DNA of 64,000 nt, from positions 806,769 through 870,768 of the forward strand of contig NZ_BMIB01000001.1 of the NCBI RefSeq assembly GCF_014641615.1, read 5' to 3'. Both the position numbers and the translations under genes were made by a program. A model generated the notes under the pieces. It was not told the DNA's origin. It worked only from the letters and a program-made list of their open reading frames with translations, and did not search any database. Shown piece by piece: positions 62,492 through 64,000 of the stretch (the stretch's first letter is position 1; every line of letters begins with the position of its first letter). The stretch is from Filimonas zeae (GTDB lineage: Bacteria; Bacteroidota; Bacteroidia; Chitinophagales; Chitinophagaceae).

Positions 62492-63484
62492 CTATGCTCT
62501 TTTTTTTCTTGGCGTTCGCTTTTGTTGTTGGTTTTGTGCATTCAAAAGGTCTTTCGCTTTTTTGTTGCTATCGCCCATACCGGCTGTTTGCTGGTTTTGC
62601 TGAGTGTTGGTATTGTGCTGTGCGTTTGTTGTTTGATTCTGGACAGTATTGTTGTTCGGGTTCTGGAGTTGTTGAATTGGATCGGGGATAAAGTTTGATA
62701 CTTCTGCTTTCAGGTTGAGGTAATTGCCTTGCTTATCTTTTACAATTAATCCTGCATTTTTAGACAAGGTAAGATTGGCGTCGATTCGTTCGCCGGTTGA
62801 AGGTTGTGTTATTTTTGCCTCAACGGTGCCACCCAGCAAAATTGTTTTCATCATTCCTTCAATGGTTACCTGATCGGCGTTTAGTCCGGGTAAGGAGTTG
62901 AAGTTTTTGGCAAGGTCGAGCATTTTGAATTTTACGCTTGATACGTGATACTCTTTCATCGTCTGGTTATTTTCCTCAACGGCAGGTTTGGGGTCTTTGC
63001 CGCCGAACACCCTTTCAGCTGAGTAGGCTTCCTGCTCTTTCGGTGTTTTCTGATTACTGGCTTTGTCTGTTTTCCGTTTAATGGGGCCTGGTTGCGAAGC
63101 CAGAAAATGTATTCTCGGTGTTTCTTTACCGTTTTCGTTTGTTGGTTTGTATAGGATGCCACCATTCATTATATGCGACATTTCATTAAAACTAAAACCT
63201 TTCTGATAATACAAACGAAAAACACCCGTCTTTACCTGACCGGTTTCCGGGTCTTTGACGTGTAATTTGTTGGGGCCGTTGAGCATATAATAATCCCCTT
63301 TTTTAACAAAGTTTGTTAGTTCAATTGTTACTTCCTTTCCATCCTTTTGTCTACCAGTTCTTGATACGTCAAACTGGGGTCTGTCTAATTTCATGTTAGC
63401 GTGGATGGCTTCGTCAAAATAACCTCTTAACCCTAAGTCTGGTAGCACTTTAGTGGTAAGGAATTCATAGTTTCTCTGTTCCAT
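62492..63484 (-). CDS. Hypothetical element protein (DUF3945-like features)
   Basis: This 330-residue soluble protein has LLPDLGLRGYFDEA near the start, EMSHIMNGGILYKPTNENGK and a low-complexity Gln/Asn C-terminus (NTNTQQNQQTAGMGD) ending in a basic tail (RTPRKKRA). The central region recalls DUF3945-type proteins of Bacteroidota mobile elements. It is near the coupling-protein gene and may act in mobilisation, which is inference. Confidence 0.5.
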   Translation of the reverse strand: MEQRNYEFLTTKVLPDLGLRGYFDEAIHANMKLDRPQFDVSRTGRQKDGKEVTIELTNFVKKGDYYMLNGPNKLHVKDPETGQVKTGVFRLYYQKGFSFNEMSHIMNGGILYKPTNENGKETPRIHFLASQPGPIKRKTDKASNQKTPKEQEAYSAERVFGGKDPKPAVEENNQTMKEYHVSSVKFKMLDLAKNFNSLPGLNADQVTIEGMMKTILLGGTVEAKITQPSTGERIDANLTLSKNAGLIVKDKQGNYLNLKAEVSNFIPDPIQQLQNPNNNTVQNQTTNAQHNTNTQQNQQTAGMGDSNKKAKDLLNAQNQQQKRTPRKKRA

Positions 63485-63583
63485 AATTTTTAATTTTTAA
63501 GTTAATAATGCGCAAGTAGCGTACTGTCGATTGTGACTGTATAGCCAGTCTTTCAAGTAGCTCTTTTGTAAACTGTTTTGATG

Positions 63584-64000
63584 TTATAGACTTACTGCTG
63601 ACTGAGTTTGGTTATCTGTACTATTTTGGGCAAATGCGGGATCATTTTTTAGTTTGTCCAGTTCAGTTTGAACCAGGTTTTTAATATCCTGTTTGATCTG
63701 GTAATAATTATCCATTACTTCCGATTGGTCTATCGTTCTGATTTGCGGTATTTCTTCATAGGTTGCTTCTTCATTGGCAATGGCCTGATGGTCATTGATT
63801 ATTTTGGCAGAAAATGTTTTGCGTTCTATCTCCTGTTGCGGTGTATCCGCTATCGCTCCTACAAAATGGCCGCTGGACAGATTCGCTATTTTAGCAGGTG
63901 GTATGGCCACTTCCAGCTGAGTGGAGTTACTTATAGAGGTATCTGAGGAATTGATAGAAATAGACTGCCGATCCTGCATGATCTTTCCTATGCGGTCTGA
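63584..64000 (-). CDS. Coupling protein (VirD4/TraG-type, MobC-like), C-terminus
   Basis: The frame is open through the right edge, so the gene starts outside; only about 138 C-terminal residues are present. It reads SDRIGKIMQDRQSISINSSD at the edge, then LSSGHFVGAIADTPQQEIER and DNYYQIKQDIKNLVQTELDK, the pattern of the Bacteroidota type IV coupling protein C-terminus. It would link the relaxosome to the transfer channel. A relaxase gene is expected further right. Confidence 0.75.
   Translation of the reverse strand, partial: SDRIGKIMQDRQSISINSSDTSISNSTQLEVAIPPAKIANLSSGHFVGAIADTPQQEIERKTFSAKIINDHQAIANEEATYEEIPQIRTIDQSEVMDNYYQIKQDIKNLVQTELDKLKNDPAFAQNSTDNQTQSAVSL

Overview
The window looks like part of a Bacteroidota chromosome, most likely a Chitinophagaceae-type soil bacterium. 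The reasons are a SusD-type outer-membrane protein, a type IX secretion C-terminal domain, TAnnTTTG-type promoter -7 boxes, the near absence of strong Shine-Dalgarno sites, and a Bacteroidetes-type (CTnDOT-like, MPF-B) conjugation system. The genus is inference.

Chromosomal part (1 to about 25,515). It opens with the tail of a SusD gene, followed on the same strand by two lipoprotein genes (one a fasciclin protein) and a 1,092-residue secreted modular metallopeptidase-like protein, together an outer-surface operon. A bidirectional terminator separates it from leftward single genes: DUF3347 protein, Rid-family protein, secreted esterase, PepSY-like protein. Then come acnB (aconitase B) and a tight recD-recC-recB operon. 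Two leftward genes follow: a GH31 enzyme that resembles alpha-1,4-glucan lyases more than ordinary alpha-glucosidases, and a cytochrome-c-like lipoprotein.

Integrative conjugative element (about 25,515 to beyond 64,000). The left end is the 3' half of a tRNA-Val(UAC) gene, still followed by its own terminator, next to a tyrosine recombinase gene. I read this as the left attachment site. The intact tRNA and right end should lie beyond the window. From left to right the element holds: integrase; an excisionase-like HTH protein; a soluble sensor-kinase-like protein; a highly structured 165-nt segment; two XRE-type and HTH-type regulators with a SymE-like toxin; a leftward block of element-specific genes of unknown role (31.0-36.7 kb) with two paralogous pairs and a DUF3560 protein; a 200-bp imperfect palindrome; an AT-rich cargo island (membrane coiled-coil protein, HEPN-like protein, methyltransferase); a lipoprotein; a umuD-umuC operon whose UmuD lacks its catalytic serine; two small paralogous genes with Bacteroidetes promoters; a 0.87-kb C-rich non-coding region ending in strong hairpins; the leftward transfer operon traE-F-G-(lipoprotein)-I-(hypothetical)-(two TraI-like)-J-K-L-M-N and two further genes; a TraD-like gene; an abortive-infection (putAbiC) gene; rteC; and at the right edge the C-terminus of a VirD4/TraG-type coupling protein.

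The genes fit one mobile element: integration/excision (integrase, HTH, RteC), DNA transfer (coupling protein, TraE-N), and cargo that probably acts in defence, stability and mutagenic repair. The traL gene carries an in-frame amber codon, so if the base is right this copy may be transfer-defective. No CRISPR array, rRNA or insertion sequence was seen.
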